Shown: positions 8,758 through 17,285, counted from the first letter of the stretch. The stretch is DNA of 64,000 nucleotides from Oscillospiraceae bacterium (GCA_015067845.1 SVLT01000002.1:81439-145438), one strand, 5' to 3'. Made by a program: numbers and translations. Notes: generated by a model from the sequence alone, not told the origin.

Positions 8758-9459
8758 TTATTTCAAAATAGAGTTGCGGAATTCCCGCAGAGCCAGAGCG
8801 CTGTTCTTCAAGTCCTTCTTATCCAGGCAGGTACTGCCGGCCACAAAGATATCCGCAATGCCATCGGGGGCAAATTCGATCATATTCTCTTTGGAGATCC
8901 TTCCATCCAGGATCACTTTCGTATCCAGGCCACGGGAAACGATCATCTCATGCAGTTCCCGCACCTTTCTGGAGGCATACGGGACCTGTCCCTCGGACCG
9001 TTCCTGCGCATATCCGGGATTGATCAGCATCAGCAAAACACCGTCGCACTTTTCCAGTACATAATCCAGGCTGGACAGCGGCGTCGCCGGTTTCATGGCC
9101 ACACCGGCCTTGACGCCGGCCTTGCGGATCTGATTCAGACGATAATCCATATGGGGTTCCATTTCCCCATGGAACACGATGCTCTGAACGCCGATATCCA
9201 GCAATTCAGCAACAAAAAAGTCATGGGCAGTGGTCATCACATGGACATCGAAGAACATCTCCGTCTTCTTTCGAAGCTGACGTACCGTGTCCAACCCCAG
9301 GGGCATACTGGGGCTGAAATGGCCATCCAGAATATCCACGTGGAGCATCTCGATCCCCGCATCCTCCAGTTGACGCACGGAAGGCTCCAGGTTGCACATA
9401 TCGCAAACAGAGATCAGCGAAGGAGAAATGATACACTTTTCATTCCAGATCTCAGACAT
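8758..9459 (-). CDS. Ribulose-phosphate / allulose-6-phosphate 3-epimerase family protein
   Basis: 233 aa from MSEIWNEK at 9459, preceded by GGAGGCGAATTAC and overlapping the kinase stop by 8 nt, which indicates translational coupling. A TIM-barrel of the Rpe/AlsE family is indicated by SPSL near the N-terminus, the metal-binding HVDILDGHF, FDVHVMT, the INPGYA phosphate loop and a late VILDGRI strand carrying the second catalytic Asp. It likely epimerises C3 of a ketose phosphate produced by the PfkB kinase. Whether the substrate is a pentulose or a hexulose phosphate is open. Confidence 0.8.
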   Translation of the reverse strand: MSEIWNEKCIISPSLISVCDMCNLEPSVRQLEDAGIEMLHVDILDGHFSPSMPLGLDTVRQLRKKTEMFFDVHVMTTAHDFFVAELLDIGVQSIVFHGEMEPHMDYRLNQIRKAGVKAGVAMKPATPLSSLDYVLEKCDGVLLMLINPGYAQERSEGQVPYASRKVRELHEMIVSRGLDTKVILDGRISKENMIEFAPDGIADIFVAGSTCLDKKDLKNSALALREFRNSILK

Positions 9460-10402
9460 TGTAATTCGCCTCCCAGTAATGCTCCACCGCTTCAGCAGTG
9501 GGCAGGGATTCGATGGCGCCCTTTTGCTGGACACAAAGCCAGCCGGCAATATTGCCATGCTCCATGGCGCTGCGCAGAAGTTCCTCAGTCAGCCCGGCAG
9601 GCGTTGTGACACCGGCCTTCATCAGCGTGGTCAGGAAACCACCCCAGAAGGCGTCGCCGGCACCGCAGGTGTCCACGCAGTTAGCCTTCAATGTGGGCAC
9701 TTCGTCCACGATTCCGTTCCAGTAGAAACGGGCGCCCTTGCTTCCCAGAGTCTCAATGACCAGGGTAATGTTTTTCTCCTGCATTAGAGCAGGGATATTT
9801 TCTTCGCCGCCCATCATCTCCGCCTCTTCATCGGAGATCTTCAGAAGATCCACAAAGGGCAGAATGTCCATGACAGCGGCAGCGCAGGCCGCCTGATCAT
9901 CATGCCACATCAGATTGCGATAGTTGACATCAAAGGATACCAACTTTCCCCGCTTATGCCCCTCTTCCAGGGCATAGACCGTTGCTTCCGCCGCAGTACC
10001 GGCGGACAGAGAGCAGGAACCGGCATGAATGACGGTGGCTCCATCCAGCACTTCGTCGGTGAGATGGACCTTTTCCAGGAACATATCCGCACCGGGTTTC
10101 CGGGCGAAGGTAAAGCTACGGTCACCATGCGCATCCAGGGAGACGAAAGCCATGGTGGTGATCGCCCGGTCGGTCAGCTCTTTGACCACCGGTTCCACAT
10201 GATTTTCTTCCAAGGTATTGTACAGAAAACGGCCAAAATCGTCATTACCCATCATGCCGCAAAAAGCCGCCGCACAGCCCTGGCGGGCCACTGCAATGGC
10301 TACATTGGCCGGCGCACCGCCAGCCTTGCGGATGTAGCTCCCCTCCTCGCTGCCGGGGAGGAAATCAATGACCATTTCACCGACGCTTAACAGTTTCGCC
10401 AT
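9452..10402 (-). CDS. PfkB-family carbohydrate kinase (fructokinase-like)
   Basis: 316 aa, typical for the family. The N-terminal GGAPANVAIAVARQG sugar-binding signature and the C-terminal DTCGAGDAFWGGF motif, with its catalytic Asp and anion hole, are intact. It resembles bacterial fructokinases that phosphorylate a ketose at C6. In this operon it sits between a FucI/AraA-like isomerase and a phosphosugar epimerase, so it probably phosphorylates the ketose released by that isomerase. It starts 2 nt before the isomerase stop and overlaps the epimerase start. Confidence 0.85.
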   Translation of the reverse strand: MAKLLSVGEMVIDFLPGSEEGSYIRKAGGAPANVAIAVARQGCAAAFCGMMGNDDFGRFLYNTLEENHVEPVVKELTDRAITTMAFVSLDAHGDRSFTFARKPGADMFLEKVHLTDEVLDGATVIHAGSCSLSAGTAAEATVYALEEGHKRGKLVSFDVNYRNLMWHDDQAACAAAVMDILPFVDLLKISDEEAEMMGGEENIPALMQEKNITLVIETLGSKGARFYWNGIVDEVPTLKANCVDTCGAGDAFWGGFLTTLMKAGVTTPAGLTEELLRSAMEHGNIAGWLCVQQKGAIESLPTAEAVEHYWEANYNV

Positions 10403-10404
10403 GC

Positions 10405-11892
10405 TTATACCCTCTGCAGATAGTTCTCGTAGGGAACTTCCTCAACGGGGCTCAGGCCCAGCCAAGCCATCACTTCCATAACTTCCTCAGTATAGTCACC
10501 CTTTACCATGGGGAAGTGGTGCTGGAATCCGTGGACCATAATGGTGTTGAAGAAGTCCAGAGCGGAGATATCCTTACGGTTCAGCTTCAGCTGACCCAGC
10601 CAGCCGCGGCTGCCGTTATAGCTGGCCTTGGCTCCATCCTGCATCACGCCGGATGCCAGGAACATCTTGTTGGATTCACCGGTGAGACGGGCGATGGTGT
10701 AAACATCCTCATCAAAGACCATGTCACGGGTGATGCCGGTGCCCACAGCGTGGTCCAGATCCCGACCTTCGTGGTCCTTACCGGAATAGTTGAGGCTGTA
10801 GGAATAGCCCTTCTTCTCGCAGAAACGCTTTGCGGCGGGACCGCAGTGCCACATCATGACGGAATTATCATTCTCATCCATAGCGGACAAGTCCATCAGC
10901 ATGGTAATATCTTCAGCAATGTAGCTCAGCAGCAGCTGGCTGATGGTGCTGGTCAGGTCGCCTTCGCAACCACAGACCACGCCCTTGTCATTGATCTCGC
11001 CGACCACGGCGCAGACGCTGAACAGGTAGTCATCCTGGAACTTGGGCCAGCAGCTGACAGCCAAAGCATCGTAGCCATACTTGGCAACGAACTTCTCGTA
11101 GGCCAGCGCATAACGGGCATTGACCTCCAGCAGAGACATCTTGCGCACAGCCTTGCTGGGATCTACTTCATTGATCTGTTCGTCAATGGCATCACTGTAT
11201 GCACCGGCCTCAGCCTTCAGCGCAGCCACCTTGGCATCCACCTCTTCCTGGGGGATACTGTGGGCCAGATCCTTCAGCTCGCCGTACTCGTGCAGACGGT
11301 TGATGCGGATACCGTCGAACAGACGAATCAGCTTGCGCTCGTCGTCATACAGATCGTTGAAGCCGGGAGCAATGCCGCCAACCAGGGCAACGTTGGAATG
11401 CTGCATCTTCTTAATGGCGCGCAGAGCTCTAACTGTAATCTGGAAACGGCGCTGGAAGCGTGCGTCCTCCACATCGCCAAAGTACCACTTGGTGGCGATG
11501 TTGTATTCCTTTAAGTAATGGGCAACGATGGCGCTGTACATATTGATGCCGCACAGAGAGTTGAAGGAAACGATACCGCTGGGGCGCATCTCGGGAATAG
11601 CCCACAGACCCAGACGGGCATCCTTGGTCCGGGCCAGAGTACTGACCACCAGACCTGCCGCAAAGCTGGTGCACTGCAGCATGATGAAGTCTACCTTTTC
11701 AGCCTCCAAAACAGCTTTGCATTCCAGTGCATCCGCTTCCGTGATGACCTGCTTTTCGTAGATGTACAGATCGAAATCCCAAGCCTTTGCCAGGGTATTC
11801 ATGCCATCGATGCTTCTGCCGAAAGCAGAGATCTTATCACCGGGGAAAGAAAGCTGAGATGCGCCCACCAGGGCAACCTTGAAACGTACCAT
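10405..11892 (-). CDS. L-fucose/L-arabinose isomerase-family protein
   Basis: 495 aa from the ATG at 11892; the in-frame upstream extension lies in the promoter. The N-terminal half (VALVGASQLSFPGDK...) and the C-terminal half, with WHCGPAA and ASGVMQDGAK segments, fit the FucI/AraA-like isomerase fold. Conserved acidic residues suited to manganese binding are present (CCxxKFQDD-like and GCEGDL segments). These enzymes interconvert aldoses and ketoses such as L-fucose/L-fuculose or D-arabinose/D-ribulose. The missing fuculokinase and aldolase argue against classic fucose catabolism. It is the first gene of the sugar operon, directly behind a strong promoter with the island element. Confidence 0.75.
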   Translation of the reverse strand: MVRFKVALVGASQLSFPGDKISAFGRSIDGMNTLAKAWDFDLYIYEKQVITEADALECKAVLEAEKVDFIMLQCTSFAAGLVVSTLARTKDARLGLWAIPEMRPSGIVSFNSLCGINMYSAIVAHYLKEYNIATKWYFGDVEDARFQRRFQITVRALRAIKKMQHSNVALVGGIAPGFNDLYDDERKLIRLFDGIRINRLHEYGELKDLAHSIPQEEVDAKVAALKAEAGAYSDAIDEQINEVDPSKAVRKMSLLEVNARYALAYEKFVAKYGYDALAVSCWPKFQDDYLFSVCAVVGEINDKGVVCGCEGDLTSTISQLLLSYIAEDITMLMDLSAMDENDNSVMMWHCGPAAKRFCEKKGYSYSLNYSGKDHEGRDLDHAVGTGITRDMVFDEDVYTIARLTGESNKMFLASGVMQDGAKASYNGSRGWLGQLKLNRKDISALDFFNTIMVHGFQHHFPMVKGDYTEEVMEVMAWLGLSPVEEVPYENYLQRV

Positions 11893-11947
11893 TGCTATAT
11901 CCTCCTTCATATCGGTGGACATGATAATCCACACTATTTTCGCTTTT

Positions 11948-11991
11948 ATTATATCAGTACCGAATCCTCCATTCAATTTCAGTTTTTTTCG
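11948..11991 (-). promoter_or_regulatory. Promoter of the sugar operon with island element
   Basis: Minus-strand -35 TTGAAT (11971-11976), 17-bp spacer and -10 TATAAT (11948-11953). The element CGAAAAAAACTGAAATT (16 of 17 identical to the surface-protein copy) occupies 11975-11991, again 21 bp from the -10. The transcript start should fall about 50 nt upstream of the isomerase ATG. Confidence 0.8.
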
Positions 11992-12079
11992 TTCTATTTA
12001 CAAAGACCTAATTCAGTGAGCCCGTTTCGCTCAAAAACAGGTATCATGCCTGTCAGCCTCTATGATTTCCCATAAAGAA

Positions 12080-12104
12080 AAACCATGGGGTCCGCCCCAT
12101 GGTT
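12080..12104 (-). terminator. Rho-independent terminator of SGNH hydrolase gene
   Basis: A perfect 11-bp stem (AAACCATGGGG / CCCCATGGTTT) with a 3-nt loop is followed on the minus strand by a T-rich stretch (TTTTTCTTT). It ends the SGNH hydrolase transcript 30 nt beyond the stop codon. Confidence 0.85.
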
Positions 12105-12137
12105 TACCTGTATGAACTTCCCTTTCGGTCATGTGAA

Positions 12138-12782
12138 TCATGTACCACGGATGAACTTCAATACCGTGTTTTTGATGTCTTTCATGCCCTGAATCGTTGG
12201 ATGACCGTCATTCTTATGAATGCTTTCAAAAGAAATCGAAGAAATCCCATATCTGCAGCACGCTTCCTGCAACCCTTTGGAAATCTCCGGTTTCATATCC
12301 GTATTAATTAGACAGTAAATATCCGCACCCGGCAGCGTTTCTTTTAGGTCATGCAGAAAACAGCAGATCGCCGGCAGTACAAAATACAGGTCTTTCTCTT
12401 CCCAATGATCATATTGCGCAGTTCCCAATGGCGCATTAGCCCAACTGTCATTGGTTCCTCCAAAGACAAACACCGTGTCGATCCTGTTCTCCGCAAAAAA
12501 GCCCTGCGCAACCAGCGAGCGAAGCCGGAAGATGAACGAGGATGATTGTGAACAGTCGCAGTTATCATACCCCCTGTAGCCAATCGTAGAACCGGACCAA
12601 CTGTTGTTCATTACCAATTCCATGTTCTCCGCTTCTATTACCTGATACCACCATGTTTCGGACACATTTGTCACATCGGTTTCCGGGCGCCCTTTTCCCG
12701 AATAATAAATAGAATAGCCATTCGGAACATAGTTTTCGAAGGTGGAATAACTATCACCAAAAATTATAGCCTTTTTGGACAT
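12138..12782 (-). CDS. SGNH/GDSL-family hydrolase (putative carbohydrate esterase)
   Basis: 214 aa, started at the ATG at 12782 with GAGGGG 8 nt upstream. All SGNH blocks are visible: GDSYST (nucleophile Ser), SWSGST (Gly block), FVFGGTND (Asn) and DGHPT (Asp-His). No signal peptide is present, so it acts in the cytoplasm, probably removing acetyl or other acyl groups from imported oligosaccharides. It is divergent from a serine hydrolase gene, and the two promoters carry facing copies of the island element, so the two enzymes are likely induced together. Confidence 0.8.
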   Translation of the reverse strand: MSKKAIIFGDSYSTFENYVPNGYSIYYSGKGRPETDVTNVSETWWYQVIEAENMELVMNNSWSGSTIGYRGYDNCDCSQSSSFIFRLRSLVAQGFFAENRIDTVFVFGGTNDSWANAPLGTAQYDHWEEKDLYFVLPAICCFLHDLKETLPGADIYCLINTDMKPEISKGLQEACCRYGISSISFESIHKNDGHPTIQGMKDIKNTVLKFIRGT

Positions 12783-12862
12783 CACGGTTTCCCCTCTTTC
12801 GTTGTGTGATACAATTCTGCAATCCGCAGATCCTTCGCATACTCTCCAACTATTACTTTTTC

Positions 12863-12906
12863 ATTATATCCCTGTGCTTTCCAAAAGGCAATTTCATTTT
12901 TATTCT
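12863..12906 (-). promoter_or_regulatory. Promoter of SGNH hydrolase with island element
   Basis: Minus-strand -35 TTGCCT (12886-12891), 17-bp spacer and -10 TATAAT (12863-12868). AGAATAAAAATGAAATT, 14 of 17 matching the island consensus, lies at 12890-12906, 21 bp upstream of the -10. Confidence 0.65.
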
Positions 12907-12925
12907 CCCTCTAAAAGGCGAACAT

Positions 12926-12969
12926 CGAAAGAAAATTATGTAGGCAAATTTGCTTGCATTTTGTATAAT
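12926..12969 (+). promoter_or_regulatory. Promoter of serine hydrolase with island element
   Basis: Plus-strand -10 TATAAT (12964-12969) without a recognisable -35. CGAAAGAAAATTATGTA (12926-12942) begins with the conserved CGAAA core and sits at exactly the spacing seen at the other island promoters. It is the weakest match (11 of 17). Together with the divergent promoter it fills the 315-bp gap between the two hydrolase genes. Confidence 0.55.
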
Positions 12970-13097
12970 AGATGTGGTTCTATGTATTCCCGGGTGGACC
13001 GCATCCGCAGGGAAGCGCGCTCGTACCATTCTCGATTCATATTTGCCCGAACACATTTGACCTATAACCATACCATCCATTTGAAAGGAGTTCCTTC

Positions 13098-14180
13098 ATG
13101 TATACGCAATTTAAAGCTCTTATGGACAGCTTTATTCCCATGGGCGTCCCCGGTTTTGATGCCATTCTTCTCAAAGATGGTGTACCCGTATTGCGCTATC
13201 GTAACGGCTATTCCGATGCTGAAAACCAAATTCCCATGCAGGGCAATGAGCGTTTTAACATCTATTCCTGCACCAAAATGATTACCTGTACCGCAGCGCT
13301 TCAGTTATGGGAAAAGGGATTGCTTTCCCTTGATGATCCACTGAGTAAATACCTGCCCGAATATGCGACGATGACCGTCCGGTGCGGCGATGATGTCGTA
13401 CCCGCAAAGAATACCATTACCATCAAAAACCTTATGACAATGACGGCAGGCTTCTCATACGATACGAATTCGCCCAGCCTTCGTAAGCTAAAGGAAGCCA
13501 CAAACGGAAAATGCAGCACACGTGAGGTAGCCTATGCGCTATCCCAGGAGCCCCTTCTGTTCGAACCGGGCAGCCGCTGGGAGTACAGCCTTGGGCATGA
13601 CGTCTTAGGCGCAGTGATCGAAGTGATCTCTGGTATGTCCCTTGCGGAATATGTCCGCCATCATATTTTCGATCCGCTGGGTATGACCAATTCAACCATT
13701 GGTGCTACAGATGAGGAATTAGAAAGTATTTCTCCGCTGTATTCCTTTGACCTTTCCACCAATACCCGTAAGCGTTTGGGGCATATTGACTATGCCCGAA
13801 TCCATATTGGCAACCATTTTCTTAGCGGTGGCGCCGGATGCATTTCCACTCTGGAGGACTTTGTAAAATTCCTGGAAGCATTACGTGTTGGCGATGTGAT
13901 TTTGAAGAAAGAAACCATCGACATGATGACCACCGACCAACTGACCGACGAGCAACGCAGCACTTTCTGGTGGAAGCACCGTTGCAGCTATGGTCTGGGT
14001 GTACACTGCCCCCTTTCCAATACTGACAATCATTTCTTCAGCTGGGGCGGCGCCGCAGGGGCAGAACCGCTGATCGACCGTGAACACGGAATTACATTCC
14101 TCTTCTTCCGGCACATTGTCGGCATGAACAACGACTTTATCAACGATGCTTTGCGAGAGCATCTGCGGTCACTACTATAA
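13098..14180 (+). CDS. Serine hydrolase of the beta-lactamase / esterase family VIII type
   Basis: 360 aa with a good site (GAAAGGAG). The S57-C-T-K60 tetrad (NIYSCTKM) is the catalytic SxxK motif of class C beta-lactamase-like enzymes, and YSLG around residue 165 matches the second (Tyr) motif. A HFFSWGGAAG segment stands near the C-terminus where the third motif usually is. No signal peptide is visible, so cell-wall peptidase activity is unlikely and an intracellular esterase is more plausible. The divergent SGNH hydrolase and shared control suggest joint removal of acyl groups from plant oligosaccharides. Confidence 0.8.
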   Translation: MYTQFKALMDSFIPMGVPGFDAILLKDGVPVLRYRNGYSDAENQIPMQGNERFNIYSCTKMITCTAALQLWEKGLLSLDDPLSKYLPEYATMTVRCGDDVVPAKNTITIKNLMTMTAGFSYDTNSPSLRKLKEATNGKCSTREVAYALSQEPLLFEPGSRWEYSLGHDVLGAVIEVISGMSLAEYVRHHIFDPLGMTNSTIGATDEELESISPLYSFDLSTNTRKRLGHIDYARIHIGNHFLSGGAGCISTLEDFVKFLEALRVGDVILKKETIDMMTTDQLTDEQRSTFWWKHRCSYGLGVHCPLSNTDNHFFSWGGAAGAEPLIDREHGITFLFFRHIVGMNNDFINDALREHLRSLL

Positions 14181-14183
14181 AAG

Positions 14184-14218
14184 TTAATCGGTCAGCTCCA
14201 AACGAGCTGACCGATTAA
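14184..14218. terminator. Bidirectional terminator between serine hydrolase and ROK genes
   Basis: A 15-bp perfect inverted repeat (TTAATCGGTCAGCTC and its complement) with a 5-nt loop lies between two convergent genes. The ends are AT-rich, so it can serve both strands. Confidence 0.75.
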
Positions 14219-14260
14219 TTTACACGATTCATGCATTTGACCAAGCCTGTAAACTGAGGC

Positions 14261-15484
14261 TCAAATAAGCCTGGAGGAAAGGCTGCTGAACGCATCGTTG
14301 ATAAAATACAACGCCGCGCCAACCGCCGCCTGAGATCTGCCCTCTCTGGAAATGATGATCTCAAATTCCGAGAGACTCCAGGCAAGCTCCTTGGCAACGG
14401 TCTTTGCCTTATCCAGGATCAAATCCTGGTAGTCCAGCAATCCACCTGTAAGAATAATGCAATTGGGGTCAAAAATGCTGACCACATTGGCAATACCAAC
14501 ACCCAAAAAATAGGCAGCATCGTCAAAGATGTTTAACAAAACCTCATTTCCTTCTGCCGCCTCAGCAGCACTCCAGGAAACCAATCCACTCATAAATTCG
14601 ATGTCCCGGTCATTCATCTGCGTCAAGGATTCCGGTAATGAGAGGTTTCCTGCATGGTATTCCGCAATGATCCGATGGGCCAGACCGCGGATGGAACTGT
14701 AGGATTCCATACACCCTCTGTTGCCGCAAGAACACAGCGGGCCATTTCGATCCAACACCATGTGCCCCAACTCGCCGGCAATACCGTTACTGCCAGTAAC
14801 CGGTTTCCCCTGTACGATATGGCTCATGCCAATACCGTAAGACAAGCGGATTACTGCGAAATTATCCTTATCTGTAAATCGGCGGTTCCATTGCTCTGCC
14901 AATGCAATACACGCAGGGTCATGCATCACATGTACCGGTATTCCAAATCGCTCCTCAAAGATCCGTTTCAGCGGAACATTTCGCCAGTCATTGAAAAAAG
15001 AATTGTATACAGAAATAGCGCCATCCCGATCCACGGTTCCCTGGGTCGCAATTCCGATACCCAAGATCGCACTAGGATCCAACGCGTTCCTACTCATGAG
15101 TAGTTCGATAGCGCGGATCATTTGGTCAATCACCCAATCCCGGTCCAGCGATTCAAGGGGTTCTATATAGTGGTCGACCACATCACAGCGGAGGTCGAGG
15201 AGTAATGCCGTGATGCCTTCGGCATTGATCTCGATGCCCAATGTCAGATTCCGCTTGGGGACAAAATCCAAAAAGACAGGATTTCTTCCAGGGACGCGTT
15301 CTGAGCAGGGCAATTCCATAAGAACTTTTTTGGAGATCAGGTCTGTAGATATTGTTGAGACAGCGGCCCAGCTCAATCCGGTTTCCTTTTGAATGCTTCT
15401 CCTGGTGGATTCACCATTATGACGGATATATTCCAAAACCAGTAGCGTGTTTGTGCCACGCATCTGGTCATGTTTTGCAGGCAT
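14261..15484 (-). CDS. ROK-family transcriptional regulator (NagC/XylR type)
   Basis: 407 aa. The N-terminal winged helix-turn-helix (residues ~8-60, RGTNTLLVLEYIRHNGESTRRSIQ region) is followed by a ROK sugar-binding domain. GIATQGTVD, GIAGELGHM and the zinc site CSCGNRGCME are present. Proteins of this layout repress sugar-utilisation genes until a sugar binds. Its own promoter lacks the island element but has a nearby inverted repeat that may be its operator. It lies between the esterase pair and the GH30 gene and probably controls some of them. Confidence 0.88.
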   Translation of the reverse strand: MPAKHDQMRGTNTLLVLEYIRHNGESTRRSIQKETGLSWAAVSTISTDLISKKVLMELPCSERVPGRNPVFLDFVPKRNLTLGIEINAEGITALLLDLRCDVVDHYIEPLESLDRDWVIDQMIRAIELLMSRNALDPSAILGIGIATQGTVDRDGAISVYNSFFNDWRNVPLKRIFEERFGIPVHVMHDPACIALAEQWNRRFTDKDNFAVIRLSYGIGMSHIVQGKPVTGSNGIAGELGHMVLDRNGPLCSCGNRGCMESYSSIRGLAHRIIAEYHAGNLSLPESLTQMNDRDIEFMSGLVSWSAAEAAEGNEVLLNIFDDAAYFLGVGIANVVSIFDPNCIILTGGLLDYQDLILDKAKTVAKELAWSLSEFEIIISREGRSQAAVGAALYFINDAFSSLSSRLI

Positions 15485-15530
15485 ATCATCCCCTCCTTAT
15501 ACAGCTAGTTTCACATTGCTGTAAGACCTT

Positions 15531-15559
15531 GGAAATGCTATTGTAATCCAGCATTTTCC
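15531..15559. promoter_or_regulatory. Inverted repeat, candidate ROK operator
   Basis: GGAAATGCT (15531-15539) and AGCATTTTCC (15550-15559) form an interrupted inverted repeat. It lies just downstream of the -10 of the ROK gene promoter, a position suited to autorepression. The assignment to the ROK protein is inferred from location only. Confidence 0.45.
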
Positions 15560-15573
15560 TCTTTATTAATTTC

Positions 15574-15601
15574 ATTATAACGGATTATTCGATTATTTCA
15601 A
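15574..15601 (-). promoter_or_regulatory. Promoter of ROK regulator gene
   Basis: Minus-strand -35 TTGAAA (15596-15601), 16-bp spacer and -10 TATAAT (15574-15579). No island element is found at the expected place, so this gene is not in the regulon. Confidence 0.65.
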
Positions 15602-15672
15602 GCATTATTGGAAAAACTAATTTCTCTTTTCCGTAATTATCTGGCAAGAACTTCATTTTCATTTTCCCATAT

Positions 15673-15716
15673 CTAAAAAAAGTGTAATACCCATTTATAG
15701 CACAATGTTGTATAAT
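15673..15716 (+). promoter_or_regulatory. Promoter of GH30 gene with island element
   Basis: Plus-strand -10 TATAAT (15711-15716). CTAAAAAAAGTGTAATA at 15673-15689 matches the island consensus at 13 of 17 positions with the usual 21-bp gap. There is no good -35, as expected for an activator-dependent promoter. Confidence 0.6.
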
Positions 15717-15749
15717 GATAATAAACTTCAACGCAAAGGAGTCATGCTT

Positions 15750-17126
15750 ATGCAACAAGGCACATTCCATGTCCACCCGGATCAGGTATATCAGAAGATC
15801 ACTGACTTTGGAGCATCCGCTTGTTGGTGGTCTCACGAAATCGGCCACAACGAGCAAGTCGACCAATATTTGGATCTGCTGTTTGGTCCAAAAGGTCTTG
15901 CATTGAATGCATTTCGCATCAATGTAGGTGGTTGTGTTAACACAGATCGTACCGACGGATGCTTATCCAGTCCGTCCAGAAACCCATATTCCCCTCTGGA
16001 CGAAAACGGTAGATTTGATATCACCCGAGACAGCGGCACCTGGCGGGTGGTGAAGAAGGCTGTTGAATTAGGAACAATTTCCGATTTTACCATTTTTATG
16101 AACTCCCCCCCTACCACCATGACCAAAAACAGCAGAACCTTTGCAGATCGGCCTGAAAAAGAAGGTGAGTTCGTTTCCAATCTCCGGGAAGACTGTTATG
16201 AAGCTTATGCCGCCTATGTTGTAGACTGTGTTGAAGCTTTTTTGAAAGAAAACGTGCCTGTCAAATATGTCAGCCCTGTCAACGAACCCCAGTGGCAGTG
16301 GGATGACAGGAATCATCAGGAGGGATGCCACTATACACCAGAGGAAGTTATTCGGATCTGCAAGCTGGTTATCGGTGAGTTGAATCAACGCGCGCAAGAA
16401 AACTCTATGCTCAAAAATGTTCGGATCAGCATGCCGGAGACCGCGCAATGGTATCAGCGTACCTATGTCCATGATATGTATTACCTCATGTGTAACGATC
16501 CAGAGATTGCACCGTATGTCGACCACTTTTCCGCCCATTCCTACGGTACTACCAAGGCACAAAAAATCGACACGAGGGCATATTTCGACTCTCTGGGGAT
16601 CGACATCCCACTTCACCAAACAGAATGGGCTCCCCTTCACGCCGATTTCACAGACAACATGGATTTTGCGTTGGAAATGGCGCATGTGATGTGTGAGGAT
16701 TTTTCGATCCTGCACACGCGCCATTGGACATGGTGGCTCGGCATTTCCGGTTTTTCCTGGCCGGATGGTCTCATCTGCGTGGACAAGAAAACGGGTCAGA
16801 ATATCACTCTGCCTAAACGCTATTTCACCATGCTTCACCACAGCCGCTTTATCAAGGGCCTGTACAATATCGGCATGGATCAGAACGATTTGCCAACCGG
16901 TGTGACGGGAGCCGCCTATGGCAAGGCTGACGGAACGAGCCTGGTGTTGATTCTGGTCAACAGCGAAAATAACCCCGTGAATGTGCATTTATCCGGCCTG
17001 CCCTCCTCTGAAGCTGACGCATTTGAAACTTCCCAATATTTGGACTGCCTCTATCTTGGCAAACAGGATCTTTCCAAAGGATACGTACTCCCTGCACGCT
17101 CCATCACAAACCTAGTGATCAGATAA
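15750..17126 (+). CDS. GH30-family glycoside hydrolase
   Basis: 458 aa from the ATG at 15750 (MQQGTF), which has AAAGGAG 8 nt upstream; the ATG at 15744 is too close to that site. The fold is clan GH-A: DFGASACWW at the start, VSPVNEPQW with the acid/base E179, and PLHQTEWAP with the nucleophile E292. A short C-terminal beta-domain follows. The sequence recalls the endo-beta-1,6-galactanase branch of GH30, which would suit arabinogalactan side chains, but subfamily assignment by eye is uncertain. No signal peptide is seen, so it probably works on imported oligosaccharides. Confidence 0.8.
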   Translation: MQQGTFHVHPDQVYQKITDFGASACWWSHEIGHNEQVDQYLDLLFGPKGLALNAFRINVGGCVNTDRTDGCLSSPSRNPYSPLDENGRFDITRDSGTWRVVKKAVELGTISDFTIFMNSPPTTMTKNSRTFADRPEKEGEFVSNLREDCYEAYAAYVVDCVEAFLKENVPVKYVSPVNEPQWQWDDRNHQEGCHYTPEEVIRICKLVIGELNQRAQENSMLKNVRISMPETAQWYQRTYVHDMYYLMCNDPEIAPYVDHFSAHSYGTTKAQKIDTRAYFDSLGIDIPLHQTEWAPLHADFTDNMDFALEMAHVMCEDFSILHTRHWTWWLGISGFSWPDGLICVDKKTGQNITLPKRYFTMLHHSRFIKGLYNIGMDQNDLPTGVTGAAYGKADGTSLVLILVNSENNPVNVHLSGLPSSEADAFETSQYLDCLYLGKQDLSKGYVLPARSITNLVIR

Positions 17127-17130
17127 TCTT

Positions 17131-17156
17131 GCGGCCGCAGTCATTACTGCGGCCGC
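17131..17156 (+). terminator. Stem-loop after GH30 gene
   Basis: A 10-bp perfect GC-rich stem (GCGGCCGCAG / CTGCGGCCGC) with a 6-nt loop lies 4 nt after the stop codon. The tail has few T residues, so it may act as an mRNA 3'-end stabiliser as well as a terminator. Confidence 0.55.
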
Positions 17157-17243
17157 CATGCATTTCCATGCTCCGCAATTTTTGTGCAGAACCACAAAAA
17201 GCAATTAATGTCCTACTTTTTCGTCGTTCTTTGTAATAATAGC

Positions 17244-17272
17244 TTGACAGCGTCCTGCAAAGGCATTATAAT
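17244..17272 (+). promoter_or_regulatory. Consensus promoter of receiver-AraC regulator gene
   Basis: Perfect housekeeping promoter: TTGACA (17244-17249), 17-bp spacer, TATAAT (17267-17272). It lacks the island element, so this regulator gene is probably expressed without the activator. Two direct copies of TATCGCATT (17286-17294 and 17301-17309) follow the start point and may be an operator. Confidence 0.85.
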
Positions 17273-17285
17273 ATAACTATCGATT

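Noticed and set aside
8178..9459. Formaldehyde-fixing HPS-PHI pair
   Set aside because: The SIS protein looks like PHI, but its neighbour carries the Rpe/AlsE-type metal and catalytic motifs rather than those of a decarboxylase-derived HPS, and sits with sugar isomerases and a kinase.
10405..11892. Classical L-fucose pathway
   Set aside because: No fuculokinase of the FGGY type, fuculose-phosphate aldolase or FucU-like mutarotase is present; the kinase is PfkB type.
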